The notes below the pieces were generated by a model. The model was not told the origin of the DNA. It saw nothing but the letters and a program-made list of their open reading frames with translations, and did not search any database. A DNA stretch of 22,479 bases from Pseudoramibacter fermentans (lineage in GTDB: Bacteria; Bacillota; Clostridia; Eubacteriales; Eubacteriaceae): assembly GCA_009493725.1 (NCBI GenBank), contig VOGB01000020.1, positions 1 to 22,479 on the forward strand, written 5' to 3'. This document shows positions 6,534 to 14,342 of the stretch, one piece after another. The first letter of the stretch is position 1, and each line of letters opens with the position of its first letter. The position numbers and the translations under genes were made by a program.

Positions 6534-7319
6534 TTACTCCTCTAACTGTTGAATTCTAAGTAGTTGTTCATTAAGAACCATTTGGTACATTTGGATTGCT
6601 CTTTTATCCCAATGGTCTTTATTCCGTATTCCTTCATTAGCAAACGTTTTAACCCGTTCTTGAGTTCTAATTGAGTTTGAAAAGACCCCTTCGCCAAAAA
6701 AGTCTTTTGCTTGTGCAGAAATTTCAGTATCAACTTTTGCACGTGGCTTCATTAAGTACAATATGACACCAACTAACTGAAAACTTCCATTGTATTGTTC
6801 ACGTAGTTCACCTAAATGCGTAGCTGTTTTTAAAGAACTTGTATATGACTGCTTTTGAGTTTGTAAGACAATTGAGATGAAATCTGAAGCCATGATTGCG
6901 TTATTAGTAAAGACATTTATTGTTGGTGGTACGTCAATAAAAATATAATCGTAATTTTGTTTTAACTTTGAAAGCATTTGTGGTAATAGAATATTACGTT
7001 TAACCCGACTAACTTTTTCTACAGCACCAATCCATAAAGACAATGTCCAATCTGTAGGAATCATATCAATTTGGTTTGTAACAGACACAATAGATTTAGA
7101 CAAATTCCCTCCAAGAAGGCCCTCATATAATGAAAGTTCCGGCTTTAAATCGGCTTTATAAGTCTCCTTCATAATTTCAGTTGCATTTCCCTGGGGATCG
7201 AAATCTATCAGTAGTACTTTTTTCCCCTCTTGACCCAATAAATAGGTTTCCATTACAGTCAAGGTGGTCTTACCAACGCCACCTTTAAAGTTGAAGTTTA
7301 ATAGTGTTTTCCCATTCAT
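6534..7319 (-). CDS. parA: ParA-family partition ATPase
   Basis: This 261-residue protein is predicted to power plasmid segregation on the nucleoid. The deviant Walker A motif KGGVGKTT is at 12-19, the Walker A' region LLIDFDPQGNAT at 36-47 and Walker B YIFIDVPP at 125-132. It has no N-terminal helix-turn-helix before Walker A, which fits small type Ib-like ParA proteins paired with ribbon-helix-helix partners. AGGTG lies just before the ATG. The upstream region carries palindromic repeats, so repression by the downstream partner is likely. Confidence 0.9.
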   Translation of the reverse strand: MNGKTLLNFNFKGGVGKTTLTVMETYLLGQEGKKVLLIDFDPQGNATEIMKETYKADLKPELSLYEGLLGGNLSKSIVSVTNQIDMIPTDWTLSLWIGAVEKVSRVKRNILLPQMLSKLKQNYDYIFIDVPPTINVFTNNAIMASDFISIVLQTQKQSYTSSLKTATHLGELREQYNGSFQLVGVILYLMKPRAKVDTEISAQAKDFFGEGVFSNSIRTQERVKTFANEGIRNKDHWDKRAIQMYQMVLNEQLLRIQQLEE

Positions 7320-7352
7320 AGTAGCACCTACCTTTACATAAACACTTTACCG

Positions 7353-7408
7353 TGATTTATGATTAATCGCAAATTTTATATGATTTATGATTAATCATAA
7401 ATCATATA
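7353..7408. promoter_or_regulatory. par operator / centromere-like repeats
   Basis: tgatttatgattaatc occurs at 7353-7368 and again at 7381-7396. The second copy is the left half of a perfect 32-bp palindrome (7377-7408), with no loop. The two direct repeats start 28 bp apart and lie just ahead of parA, where its promoter must be. The same core makes up the 54-bp palindrome at 6234-6287. Confidence 0.7.
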
Positions 7409-7457
7409 CATAAAACTATTTACTTAACCTTTGCAGAATGATATGCTTTGTTCATAA

Positions 7458-7587
7458 ACAAAAAATCCCAATCCACTCGGGATTGGGATTTTTGCAGTAT
7501 TGACAAGTAGCTATCTTGCAGCTACCTAGTCCAAGCAATTTTCACCGCCAAGTTAAAATTGCTTGAACAAATTGTAATCTTGTTTAC
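7458..7587 (-). ncRNA. Candidate antisense RNA upstream of repA
   Basis: On the minus strand a -10 TATAAT (plus coordinates 7594-7599) with TTGCCC 18 bp further upstream (7618-7623) would start an RNA near 7587. It would fold into an 11-bp stem (7532-7542 with 7555-7565), a 6-bp stem (7507-7512 with 7520-7525) and a strong terminator at 7464-7490 with a T run, about 130 nt in all. It is antisense to the possible repA leader. RepA_N plasmids such as pSK41 use an antisense RNA (RNAI) to control repA. No protein frame fits. Promoter and RNA are inferred. Confidence 0.45.
7464..7493 (-). terminator. Strong bidirectional terminator between par and rep
   Basis: aatcccaatcc (7464-7474) pairs perfectly with 7480-7490 over a 5-nt loop. 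Both outer flanks are T-rich on the relevant strand, with the better T run on the minus strand. It would end the candidate antisense RNA and could also stop plus-strand transcripts. Confidence 0.75.
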
Positions 7588-7658
7588 GTGCTAATTATAC
7601 CGCAAGCAAACCTTAAGGGGCAAGCAAAGGTAAACTAATTAAAACGAAGATAAGACCA

Positions 7659-7699
7659 ATGGACTAAGTAGCTTCTAATAACTACTTAGTCCATTTTTA
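7659..7699 (+). terminator. Terminator-type hairpin in the repA leader (possible attenuator)
   Basis: A perfect 13-bp stem (7659-7671 with 7682-7694), with a 10-nt loop, is followed by TTTT. It lies about 200 bp before repA on the same strand. Its left arm can instead pair with 7520-7532 (12 of 13 positions), which would block the hairpin, an arrangement expected for antisense-controlled attenuation. Confidence 0.65.
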
Positions 7700-7895
7700 G
7701 TTCTTAAAAATTAAAAAAGTTGCCGAATTGCAACTCACAAACAAACACATGCTGGTGAATTTACAAAGTCCTCACTGCCAATGATGCTTTATAATTCAGT
7801 CAGAGCATATCAAATTTGTATTTTAGAACAAGTCTGATGTTTTAGCAACTCTCTTTGAAGACAGCATGTACAAGTCAATGAAGGGGAGTTTTATT

Positions 7896-8984
7896 ATGGA
7901 TCAAACAAATTTTAATTTTATTGAATCAAAAAAAGCTTATGAAACCCGTTTTTTTCAATTCCCACAAGTTTTACTATACGGAGAAAAATACAAAAAGCTA
8001 AGTGATAGTGCTAAGTTAGGATATATGATTTTACGTGATCGTCTAGATTACTCATTAAGAAACAACTGGATTGATGAGAAGAATCGAGTCTATTTCATTT
8101 TCACAAATCAAGAGCTTCATAATTTATTTGGCTGGGGCAATGCGAAAATTGTTAAAGTAAAAAAAGAATTAGAAAGGGCAAAGTTACTCTATCAAGTTAA
8201 CTTAGGATTTGATCCGAAGAAAAAGAAGAATCTACCAAATCATCTTTATCTAGCTGACCTCGAAGTTACAACTAAAGACATTTACAAAAAAAAGATTACT
8301 AATGAAGAGCCGAAATCCCTTGATACAAGCGGAAGTTTCAAAATGGAACCCCGACAAAAAGAGCCGAAATCCCTTGATACAAGCGGAAGTTTCAAAATGG
8401 AACCCCGACAAAAAGAGCCGAAATCCCTTGATACAAGCGGAAGTTTCAAAATGAAACACAATCTAGACTATACTAATAATTTAGATACTAATAGATACAA
8501 TATAGATACTCAAAAGTTGGACTTTTCCACAGCCAATTTCTCACCAGCAGAAATTCAAAAGCAAAACCAGGATTTGGTGAACCATGCTAATGACTTCTTA
8601 ACTGATGAAGCCAGTGGCTTACCGGTTTTCTTAGAACCAGAAGCTGTGCAACTACTTAGTTTTTGGTGCCGTACCCCGCAACAAATGCGGCGCTTCATTG
8701 GCATTATCTTAAATGCTAAGTACCGAGTTGAAAAGGATCATCAAGATATTGGGGTTCTAATCCCGCTTGACGACGAAGAACTTAAACCTTTGATGACTAA
8801 AGCCTTGAGACGCTACTTTAACGCCCTAAGAAGCAATGAGAAGCATATCAAGAACGTGGAGAACTACTTATACGGCACCATGCAAAACCTATTTGGCGTT
8901 TGGTGGAATAAACAAGCGGCTAGAGAATATGCGGCCAAACACCCCGAAGAACAGAACACTGACAATGGGCCTTCTTGGAATTAA
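7896..8984 (+). CDS. repA: RepA_N-type plasmid replication initiator
   Basis: The protein has 362 residues from ATG 7896, chosen because AAGGGGAG ends 7 nt before it; an upstream in-frame ATG at 7866 lacks a site. The N-terminal RepA_N domain (about 4-115) contains FFQFPQVLL, KLGYMILRDRLDYSL and a winged-helix-like NQELHNLFGWGNAKIVKVKKEL. Residues 138-186 are the product of a 54-bp DNA repeat (EPKSLDTSGSFKMEPRQK, 2.7 copies). The C-terminal domain (about 220-360) has FWCRTPQQMRRFIGIILNAK and VENYLYGTMQNLFGVWW, typical of lactobacillar RepA. In this family the origin lies within the variable middle of the gene. The leader seems to carry antisense-RNA control. Confidence 0.92.
   Translation: MDQTNFNFIESKKAYETRFFQFPQVLLYGEKYKKLSDSAKLGYMILRDRLDYSLRNNWIDEKNRVYFIFTNQELHNLFGWGNAKIVKVKKELERAKLLYQVNLGFDPKKKKNLPNHLYLADLEVTTKDIYKKKITNEEPKSLDTSGSFKMEPRQKEPKSLDTSGSFKMEPRQKEPKSLDTSGSFKMKHNLDYTNNLDTNRYNIDTQKLDFSTANFSPAEIQKQNQDLVNHANDFLTDEASGLPVFLEPEAVQLLSFWCRTPQQMRRFIGIILNAKYRVEKDHQDIGVLIPLDDEELKPLMTKALRRYFNALRSNEKHIKNVENYLYGTMQNLFGVWWNKQAAREYAAKHPEEQNTDNGPSWN
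8307..8453 (+). repeat. 54-bp in-frame direct repeats inside repA (candidate replication origin)
   Basis: Copy 1 (8307-8360) and copy 2 (8361-8414) are identical over 54 bp. Copy 3 (8415-8453) matches for 39 bp and then diverges. Each holds the small inverted repeat cttg-ata-caag. In pAD1 and other RepA_N plasmids, repeats within repA act as the origin, so these are probable initiator-binding iterons. Being a multiple of three, copy number can change without breaking the frame. Confidence 0.65.
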
Positions 8985-9133
8985 ACGTCATATAGGCTCA
9001 TTTAAGCCGCTTTAAGTGTTACATGCATAATTATATTAAAATCGTTTTAAAATCGCTTAGAAGCAAAAATAGACACCTTGAGTGGCTGAATTGGCGATGA
9101 CTGAACTAAGGGAATGTGAAAGGAGCTTTTTAA

Positions 9134-9331
9134 ATGACCAAATCCAGCAAAGAAGTCGAAACAATTGAGCAATTGTTGGCTGCCCCCTGGGCAGTCGATA
9201 TTCAAGACGTTTGGGAGCAAGCAGCCCATAACCCAGATCCTGATAAACGCAAGCTGTTTGACGCGTTACACACTTACCTCTTAGATAAACGCCAAGAGCA
9301 AATTATCAACGAAAAGCATTTTGTGATTTAA
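9134..9331 (+). CDS. Small protein of unknown function, downstream of repA
   Basis: This is a 65-residue acidic, mostly helical-looking protein (KEVETIEQLLAAPWAVDIQD ... KRKLFDALHTYLLDKRQEQI). A good site, GAAAGGAG, lies about 8 nt before the ATG. It has no signal peptide or membrane segment and I do not recognise the family with confidence. It sits 50 bp before the Fic gene on the same strand, so it could be co-transcribed. An antitoxin role is conceivable, but it lacks an evident VbhA-type (S/T)xxxE(G/N) motif. Confidence 0.65.
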   Translation: MTKSSKEVETIEQLLAAPWAVDIQDVWEQAAHNPDPDKRKLFDALHTYLLDKRQEQIINEKHFVI

Positions 9332-9381
9332 CATGGACAGGTCAAATAATCAGTGACTGAAATAAAAAGGAGACACAAAAT

Positions 9382-10266
9382 TTGGCTAAGACACGAACAT
9401 ATATGGACAAGTATAAATTCACAGCTGCAGAAAACCAACGGTTTGCCCGAGCAAATTTTACCAAGTTAGTGCATACTAATGCTCGCTTTGAAGGCGTTAA
9501 TACCACTTTGCCACAAACACAAACTATTATGGACGGTATGAGCGTAGCAGGAGTACCTGTTGAAGATGTTTTGACGATTGTTAATTTAAAGCGTGGGTGG
9601 CAATATATCACTGCTCAAAATTCCCCTTTAACGTTAACCATGGAAAAACAAATCAACAAGATTGTGGCAGCGGAAGACGCCTTAGTACCAGGAGAATTAC
9701 GGCAAGGGAAAGGAGGAGTTAATTTAGGTAGTGACGACTTTTTTGAACAGCCTTTAATTAACGAAAAACAAGAACAATCCTTTTTACAAAAAATCTTGGC
9801 TGATCCACGAACGACGATTACTGATAAAGCATTGACTGTCATGTATCATAATATGCGCCAACAAATCTTTTGGGACGGAAACAAAAGGACGGCAACTTTA
9901 AGTGCCAGTAAGATTATGATTGACGGTGGCGCTGGTTTAATCAATGTCCCATTAGATAAGTGGGATCAATGGAACGAACTAATTGCCAATTATTATCGGA
10001 CTAATGACATGACTAAAATTAAACAGTGGACATATGATAATGGTATTCAAGGATTACAAATTCGAGCAAACAAAAAATTAAGTGCTAATGAATTGAACCA
10101 GATGTACAAGCAACTAAAAAAAACGGATAAATTAGAACTTAAATTAGTTGAAGACGAGATTAGTAAAAGAACCCAAAACAATCTCAAAGACTTTGCTAAA
10201 AACAATCTAGAAGTTAAGCCAAAAAATAATCCTGAAAATAAAAACGATCGGCCTAGTTATTATTAG
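9382..10266 (+). CDS. Fic-domain protein with altered active site
   Basis: The 294-residue protein starts at TTG with AGGAG 9-10 nt upstream. Residues 75-180 form the Fic fold, with PGELRQGKGGVNLG at 103-116. The active-site loop is QIFWDGNKRTA (161-171): the phosphate-binding DGNKR is kept, but the family's catalytic histidine (HxFx[D/E]GN[G/K]R) is Q161. The auto-inhibitory region reads TNARFEG (32-38), with asparagine at the usual S/T position four before the glutamate. Fic enzymes usually transfer AMP or another phosphate-linked group to proteins, and Doc-type relatives phosphorylate. Here activity may be lost or changed. The C-terminal 70 residues are charged and lysine-rich. The end overlaps a convergent gene by 14 bp. 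Confidence 0.85.
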   Translation: MAKTRTYMDKYKFTAAENQRFARANFTKLVHTNARFEGVNTTLPQTQTIMDGMSVAGVPVEDVLTIVNLKRGWQYITAQNSPLTLTMEKQINKIVAAEDALVPGELRQGKGGVNLGSDDFFEQPLINEKQEQSFLQKILADPRTTITDKALTVMYHNMRQQIFWDGNKRTATLSASKIMIDGGAGLINVPLDKWDQWNELIANYYRTNDMTKIKQWTYDNGIQGLQIRANKKLSANELNQMYKQLKKTDKLELKLVEDEISKRTQNNLKDFAKNNLEVKPKNNPENKNDRPSYY

Positions 10267-10534
10267 GTTGATCGTTTTTGAATTTATTCGGCTTATGGGC
10301 ATTAACGTAATTGGCAAATATTTTTAAAAGTTCTTCGGTTTGTTCAACCGTGAGATTATCAGCTTGAAAGTATTTTTCGAGCAAAGCCCCTTTTTGAATT
10401 AATCGGCGAGAACGGGCTTTGCGGGCTTGCCGATTTACGTAGTATTTAGATTGCCGTAATTTAAAATCTTCTCGCTCAATTTTTTGTTTTAAACGCGCTT
10501 GTTGCTCAACTAGTTTTTCATATTGATTAGGCAT
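10253..10534 (-). CDS. Small mobilisation-type protein (DUF3847/MobC-like)
   Basis: Ninety-three residues from ATG 10532-10534, chosen because AGGTGG lies 8 nt upstream; earlier in-frame starts sit on that site. The N-terminal half is a charged helix, probably coiled coil (YEKLVEQQARLKQKIEREDF), followed by ARKARSRRLIQKGALLEKYF, which resembles the RTHRLI-x-GAILE block of small proteins found next to MobA/MobL relaxases. It is divergent from the relaxase across oriT and probably assists relaxosome assembly. Family assignment is from memory of the motif. Confidence 0.6.
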   Translation of the reverse strand: MPNQYEKLVEQQARLKQKIEREDFKLRQSKYYVNRQARKARSRRLIQKGALLEKYFQADNLTVEQTEELLKIFANYVNAHKPNKFKNDQPNNN

Positions 10535-10553
10535 AGTCATTACCACCTAACTA

Positions 10554-10763
10554 TTATCGGTTATTTTGAGCTTGATTTAAAAAGGCGGCAACTTTTTTAG
10601 CAATCATTTTAATCTGTGGAGTGGTAAGTGTCCCATAATCCAAATTGGCTGATCTAATGATTTGCTTACCGAGATTTTGTTCAATTTTATTTTTTTCAGC
10701 TTTAATCTTTTGATTAAGCTGTTTTAATTTGGCTTCTTGTTTTTCTAAGTTACTTTGAGACAT
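10554..10763 (-). CDS. Small coiled-coil protein upstream of oriT, likely relaxosome accessory
   Basis: Sixty-nine residues from ATG 10761-10763, with GGAGGG about 7 nt upstream; the longer frame to 10796 has no site. Residues 5-37 are a strongly charged predicted coiled coil (LEKQEAKLKQLNQKIKAEKN), followed by NLGKQIIRSANLDYGTL, resembling accessory mobilisation proteins. It begins about 140 bp from the nic-like site and is followed 19 bp later by the other small gene, so the pair forms an operon leading away from oriT. Confidence 0.6.
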   Translation of the reverse strand: MSQSNLEKQEAKLKQLNQKIKAEKNKIEQNLGKQIIRSANLDYGTLTTPQIKMIAKKVAAFLNQAQNNR

Positions 10764-10796
10764 AATGATCCCTCCAATCGTATTAAAAATAATCAC

Positions 10797-11032
10797 CGAA
10801 ACTATATCATACAGAGAACGTTAAGTCAAAGGATAGAAGTTGAAATAGCGAAGCGGAAGGCATACACTAGAAGTAAATTTAGGGGAATCAGCAGGCCGAG
10901 TGAAACGAGGTTAATGCGCACTTACACATAGAATGAATTCTATGTTGTACTAACCCCAAAATCCTGTATTAGAAGTCGCCGATGGCGACAACAAAGTCAA
11001 GCCCATAGAATCAAAGTAAAGAGGTGACTAGC
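10797..11032. promoter_or_regulatory. Intergenic transfer region between divergent mob genes
   Basis: About 235 bp containing oriT and presumably the divergent promoters for the small mob operon and the relaxase. Besides the oriT elements it includes the small inverted repeat gtcgcc-gat-ggcgac near 10975-10989. Confidence 0.6.
10905..10945 (-). other. oriT: oriT (MobQ / RSF1010-pSK41 type)
   Basis: On the minus strand a 9-bp inverted repeat (10926-10934 with 10937-10945, 2-nt spacer) is followed directly by GTAAGTGCGC (10916-10925). This is the nic core of RSF1010 (GTAAGTGCGCCCT) and matches the pSK41-type TAAGTGCGC. The hairpin-then-nic layout and the divergent mob genes support oriT strongly. 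The exact cleaved bond is not determined here. Confidence 0.85.
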
Positions 11033-13093
11033 ATGGCAATATTTCATATGAGTTTTAGTAATATTAGTGCTGGAAAAGGACGAAGTGCGATTGCCAGTGC
11101 GGCTTATCGAAGTGGTGAAAAATTATTTGATGATCAAGAAGGCCGCCACTATTTTTATGCCCGATCGGTTATGCCAGAAAGCTTTATTTTAACCCCCAAA
11201 AATGCACCAGAATGGGCCAGTGATCGAGAACAATTATGGAATGAAGTTGAAAAGAACGATCGTAAATCAAACTCACGGTATGCCAAAGAGTTTAACGTGG
11301 CTTTACCAGTTGAGTTAAGCGCAGATGAACAGAAAGAATTATTAACTAAATACGTGCAAGAAAACTTTGTTGATCAAGGCATGGTAGCTGATGTAGCTAT
11401 TCATTGCGATCACCCGGACAATCCGCACGCACATGTGATGTTGACTAATCGCCCATTTAATCTTGATGGTACTTGGGGATTAAAAGCAAAGACGCAGTAC
11501 ATTAAAGATGAAAATGGCAAGCAACTTTTAACCAAAAGTGGGTTTCCAAAACAAAGAAAAATTTGGTTGGTTGATTGGGATAAAAAAGAAAAAATTAATG
11601 AGTGGCGAAAAAATTGGGCGTTGAGTGTCAATCAGTCTTTAGCACAAAAAAATATTCCGGATCGGATTAGTGAGAAATCTTTTGTCAATCAAGGAATAGA
11701 TGATACCCCAACTCAGCATGAGGGAATCAATAGCAAACGACACGAACGAAAAGCATTTAATCAACAAGTTAGCGCGCAAAGAAACGCTCAAGCTAAATAT
11801 CATAATCTTGACGAAAAGATAAGAAATCATGAACATTTTGACGCGTTAACTGACGAGCTATCGTTCTCTGAAAAACACACAATTAGTCATCTAAGTCAGC
11901 AATTGAAAACCTATGTCGATTTAGAACATTTAGATGATAAACAGCGCATGCTGTTTAATTGGAAAAACAGCTTATTAATCAAACATGCCATTGGTGAAGA
12001 TGTAACCAAGCAACTGCTGACTATTGACCAGCAAACGACATCACTAGCACAAGCTAACCAGTTGTTAAATAAAGTGGTGGAACGAGCAACGAAAAAGCTT
12101 TATCCGGAACTTAATTTTGAACAGACAACCGCAGCTGAACGACGGGAACTGATTAAAGAAACTAATAGTGAACAAACGATTTTTAAGGGTAGCGAATTGG
12201 CAGAACGGTTAGCGGATATTCGAAGTGACTTATTAACCCAGCAATTATTGACGTTTACCAAGCGGCCATATACCAGCTGGCAGTTAGTTAATCAGCAGGC
12301 CCAAACAATTGAGAAGCAATTAACCACGGTACTAGCCAAACATGGTCACCAGTTAGACGATTTGAAGCATACTGATCGGGGCATGCTAGCCGCTTATCAA
12401 CCTAACGAACTCGAATTCATTTCTAAAGCGGTGAAAAATTTACGGGTCATGCGGGAAGTTAAAGCCGTAGTGCAAACTCAATACAACAGCATTCTAACGA
12501 CTGCTTTTCCGGACAGTGACCTGGATAAGCTAGAGACGATTGATAAGGAGCAAATCTATACCGCTGTGGTTTACTATGACCCAGAATTAAAGCCATTAAG
12601 CGCCGATGATCTTAGTCAATTGCAACAGCAGCCACCGGTAGTCTTTACTAGTCAGCAACACCAAGCCGGTTTAAATTACCTGTTAGGTAAAATGGAATTA
12701 AAAGATATTCAGGATCATCGACTGCAACGGGTCTTAAAACATGATGGCACCCGGCAACTGTTTATCGGCGAATGTGGCCAAGATCCTAAGTTGGATCACA
12801 AACAAATTGAAATGGTGCAAACCCGTTTGAAACGACAGACAACGCGGTTTGATCAATATAAGCAGGCTCAAGTTAAAGACTATCGGGCCATTAATTACCA
12901 CCCAACTAGCCCGAAAAATTACCTGATGAATATTTTGGACGAAGCCTTAATGACCATTTTATATGCGAAAAATACGGACTATCTAAGAAAACAGCAACTA
13001 CGTGGACTAAAGGAGACCGAGTGGGCAATGACGAAAAAGCAGCGGCAACATCAAACTCGAAACCGGCATGAAGATGGGAATATGCACTTATAA
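11033..13093 (+). CDS. MobA/MobL-family relaxase (MobQ)
   Basis: Full-length, 686 residues from ATG 11033, preferred over GTG 11024 because GAGGTG at 11021-11026 serves as its binding site. The relaxase domain occupies roughly 1-240: the catalytic tyrosine is probably Y25 in SAAYRSGEKL, and the metal-binding histidines are in HCDHPDNPHAHVML (H124, H132, H134). The rest is long, helical and charged and lacks helicase Walker motifs, so the protein nicks and carries the strand but relies on a conjugative helper for transport. It should cut oriT at the GTAAGTGCGC site next to it. Lactobacillar plasmids often annotate this protein as TraA. Confidence 0.92.
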   Translation: MAIFHMSFSNISAGKGRSAIASAAYRSGEKLFDDQEGRHYFYARSVMPESFILTPKNAPEWASDREQLWNEVEKNDRKSNSRYAKEFNVALPVELSADEQKELLTKYVQENFVDQGMVADVAIHCDHPDNPHAHVMLTNRPFNLDGTWGLKAKTQYIKDENGKQLLTKSGFPKQRKIWLVDWDKKEKINEWRKNWALSVNQSLAQKNIPDRISEKSFVNQGIDDTPTQHEGINSKRHERKAFNQQVSAQRNAQAKYHNLDEKIRNHEHFDALTDELSFSEKHTISHLSQQLKTYVDLEHLDDKQRMLFNWKNSLLIKHAIGEDVTKQLLTIDQQTTSLAQANQLLNKVVERATKKLYPELNFEQTTAAERRELIKETNSEQTIFKGSELAERLADIRSDLLTQQLLTFTKRPYTSWQLVNQQAQTIEKQLTTVLAKHGHQLDDLKHTDRGMLAAYQPNELEFISKAVKNLRVMREVKAVVQTQYNSILTTAFPDSDLDKLETIDKEQIYTAVVYYDPELKPLSADDLSQLQQQPPVVFTSQQHQAGLNYLLGKMELKDIQDHRLQRVLKHDGTRQLFIGECGQDPKLDHKQIEMVQTRLKRQTTRFDQYKQAQVKDYRAINYHPTSPKNYLMNILDEALMTILYAKNTDYLRKQQLRGLKETEWAMTKKQRQHQTRNRHEDGNMHL

Positions 13094-13517
13094 TCAAAAT
13101 GTAAAGATAAATGTACACATATGTGTTCAATGGGTGCTATATTTGCCATTAAAAGTACGCAACCTAGATGCGGATTATCAGGTGTGATAATAATGCCTAC
13201 ATGAGTTTTGATGGTTAAAACATTCAGAAAACTATATTTAGGGCACCGAATTGTTGCTGCGCTAATTGTTGAATTCCAATGGCTCAGTCAAAAGGGTAGT
13301 TTGATAAGCTTGTCAGTGAAAAGGTAGCTCGGTCGAATTATGATTACGTCGTAGTGACGACGATTCAGACTAAGTTATTTCATAGAAAAAGATTTTCTGG
13401 GCACACTATTTAAATTGGTGTGATTTTTTTATTTTGCACCCGACTTGAACTAGCATCACTAATATCATAAGCTTAAATTAGGAAATTATACGGATTCAAC
13501 GATGATTGGGGCGTTTT
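13094..13517. other. Intergenic region after the relaxase, no gene seen
   Basis: About 420 bp without a convincing reading frame. It contains a short hairpin cgtcgt-agtg-acgacg (13347-13362), and a weak terminator-like structure (cacac 13402-13406 with gtgtg 13418-13422, then seven T). It may hold the promoter of the membrane protein gene. Confidence 0.45.
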
Positions 13518-14309
13518 ATGAAATTCTTTACGGCACACACCACTACCGCAAGTAAAATCGTGACGCTGATTTATATATTTTATCGGTTAATTGTCATTTT
13601 TATGTTAGGCAATAGCATTTATATGCAAGAATGGTCACACGTCGCTTTATTAGTGCTGACATTAATTTTGTTTATGCTACCATATTTAATTGAAACTTAT
13701 CTGCATATTAATATACCTAGTTTGCTAGAATTGATCGTAATCAGTTTTATTTTTAGCTCAACAGTATTAGGTGAACTAGATGACTTTTATGGTCATATTC
13801 CAGTCTGGGACACAGCGTTACACGCACTAAGTGGGTTTTTGGCTGCTGGAGTCGGTTTTTCGCTGATTTATTTGTTGAATGAAAATATAACGATTCTGAA
13901 ATTAACACCGCTATTTATTGCGGTGACCACGTTTTGTTTTTCAATGACGGTCGGGGTTGCTTGGGAATTTGTCGAATTTTCAGCGGATCGTTGGTTGAAT
14001 ATGGATATGCAAAAGGATCGCATTGTGCGCCAAATCAATAGCGTGGATCTAGGCCAACGTAACAATAAAGTGGTCCAGCTGAAAGATATTCAACGAACGA
14101 CGATTGAAAGTGAAACCGCTGATGGCAAAAAAGTGACTACTGTGATCCATAACGGCTATCTCGATGTTGGCGTGATCGATACTATGAAAGATCTATTCGT
14201 TAATTTTATTGGTGCGTTATTTTTCAGTATTTTTGGCTATTTATATATCGATCATGAACATAAACGATTTCAGCTTATTCGTAATTTTATTCCGACCAAA
14301 CGGAAATGA
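13518..14309 (+). CDS. Polytopic membrane protein (DUF2238/YjdF-like)
   Basis: A 263-residue protein if started at ATG 13518; a TTG at 13506 gives four more residues. The binding site is poor (TGGGG before the ATG). There are about six hydrophobic segments. The acidic motif LDDFYGHIPVWDTALHALSGFLAAG resembles the conserved centre of DUF2238/YjdF-type membrane proteins as I remember them. Residues near 170-215 form a charged loop, and the end is basic. Function is unknown. It is followed 33 bp later by a topoisomerase fragment whose start is missing, so the gene may have been placed here by recombination. Confidence 0.6.
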   Translation: MKFFTAHTTTASKIVTLIYIFYRLIVIFMLGNSIYMQEWSHVALLVLTLILFMLPYLIETYLHINIPSLLELIVISFIFSSTVLGELDDFYGHIPVWDTALHALSGFLAAGVGFSLIYLLNENITILKLTPLFIAVTTFCFSMTVGVAWEFVEFSADRWLNMDMQKDRIVRQINSVDLGQRNNKVVQLKDIQRTTIESETADGKKVTTVIHNGYLDVGVIDTMKDLFVNFIGALFFSIFGYLYIDHEHKRFQLIRNFIPTKRK

Positions 14310-14342
14310 ATTTTCCAGTAAATAATAAGATAGAGGGTACGC

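Noticed and set aside
7500..7528. Perfect TTGACA as -35 of a repA promoter
   Set aside because: The hexamer 17 bp downstream is TACCTA, a poor -10, and nearby spacings are no better; a true start there would also remove the pairing segment A. Not excluded experimentally.
8307..8453. Tandem repeats resembling a CRISPR array
   Set aside because: The 54-bp units are contiguous without spacers and lie in frame inside repA; no cas genes are present.
8250..8459. Minus-strand reading frame over the repA repeats
   Set aside because: It exists only because the repeat lacks stops in that frame; no binding site, and repA on the other strand is certain.
9342..9842. Minus-strand frames opposite the Fic gene
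   Set aside because: No start sites and no domain pattern; they are shadows of the Fic coding sequence.
11410..11836. Minus-strand frames within the relaxase gene
   Set aside because: Antisense to conserved relaxase motifs, no binding sites.
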